This document shows, one piece after another, positions 39,897 through 39,918 of a DNA stretch of 39,918 nucleotides. A program made the translations under genes and the position numbers. The notes beneath the pieces were generated by a model that did not search any database, was not told where the DNA came from, and saw only the letters and a program-made list of their open reading frames with translations. Position 1 is the stretch's first letter, and the number at the start of each line of letters is the position of its first letter. Source of the stretch: a virus; IMG/VR virus record IMGVR_UViG_3300005613_000166, positions 1 through 39,918 of that record. The stretch is one strand, 5' to 3'.

Positions 39897-39918
39897 TGTG
39901 TCGCCCCCTTTAGCTCCG

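Noticed and set aside
1-39918. Search for CRISPR arrays, integrase, repressor and insertion sequences
   Set aside because: No regularly spaced repeats with unique spacers, no integrase or transposase motifs and no terminal inverted repeats with a transposase were seen.

Overview
The window reads as a tailed bacteriophage with a short, T7-like tail (podovirus architecture). The evidence is an ordered virion cassette on the + strand: terminase large subunit, portal, scaffold, capsid, tail tubular proteins A and B, three internal virion/ejection proteins and two T7-type tail fibres. No integrase, repressor, transposase, tRNA or CRISPR array was found. The host cannot be read directly; the Cys-rich fibre gives only a weak hint of a planctomycete-like environmental host.

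Layout. Positions 1-3731 carry minus-strand accessory genes (DUF4326, small membrane proteins, unknowns) with long repeat-rich non-coding stretches. At 4450-4526 two divergent promoter-like elements each sit six bases from an ATG. From 4527 to 31423 all genes run rightward: small pre-terminase genes, TerL, head genes, a terminator and promoter in front of the capsid gene, a possible lysis/export group, a PhoD-like phosphoesterase, tail, ejection proteins and fibres. From 34670 leftward to 31383 runs a replication/recombination module: YqaJ exonuclease, Rad52-like annealing protein, SSB, zinc-finger/TOPRIM primase and a DUF1064 nuclease. The terminase small subunit (34701-35237) is an isolated + strand gene.

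The most interesting part is the minus-strand block 35077-38519. It encodes a complete ubiquitin-like conjugation set in the order beta-grasp modifier (Ubl), E2-like protein, JAB/JAMM isopeptidase and ThiF/E1-like activating enzyme. Diagnostic residues are visible in the last three. This resembles PRTRC-type and Bil-type bacterial systems but lies inside a phage genome, packed against the packaging gene. The E1 frame begins upstream of its only standard start codon, suggesting an unusual start or a frameshift.

The two ends appear to join. The gene open at position 1 would reach a stop three codons in from position 39918, just ahead of the next gene's ribosome binding site. The window is therefore probably a complete, circularly permuted or terminally redundant genome, and the left and right minus-strand blocks are one continuous block. 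No DNA polymerase, RNA polymerase or obvious endolysin is present, so the phage probably relies on host polymerases and on an unrecognised lysis strategy.
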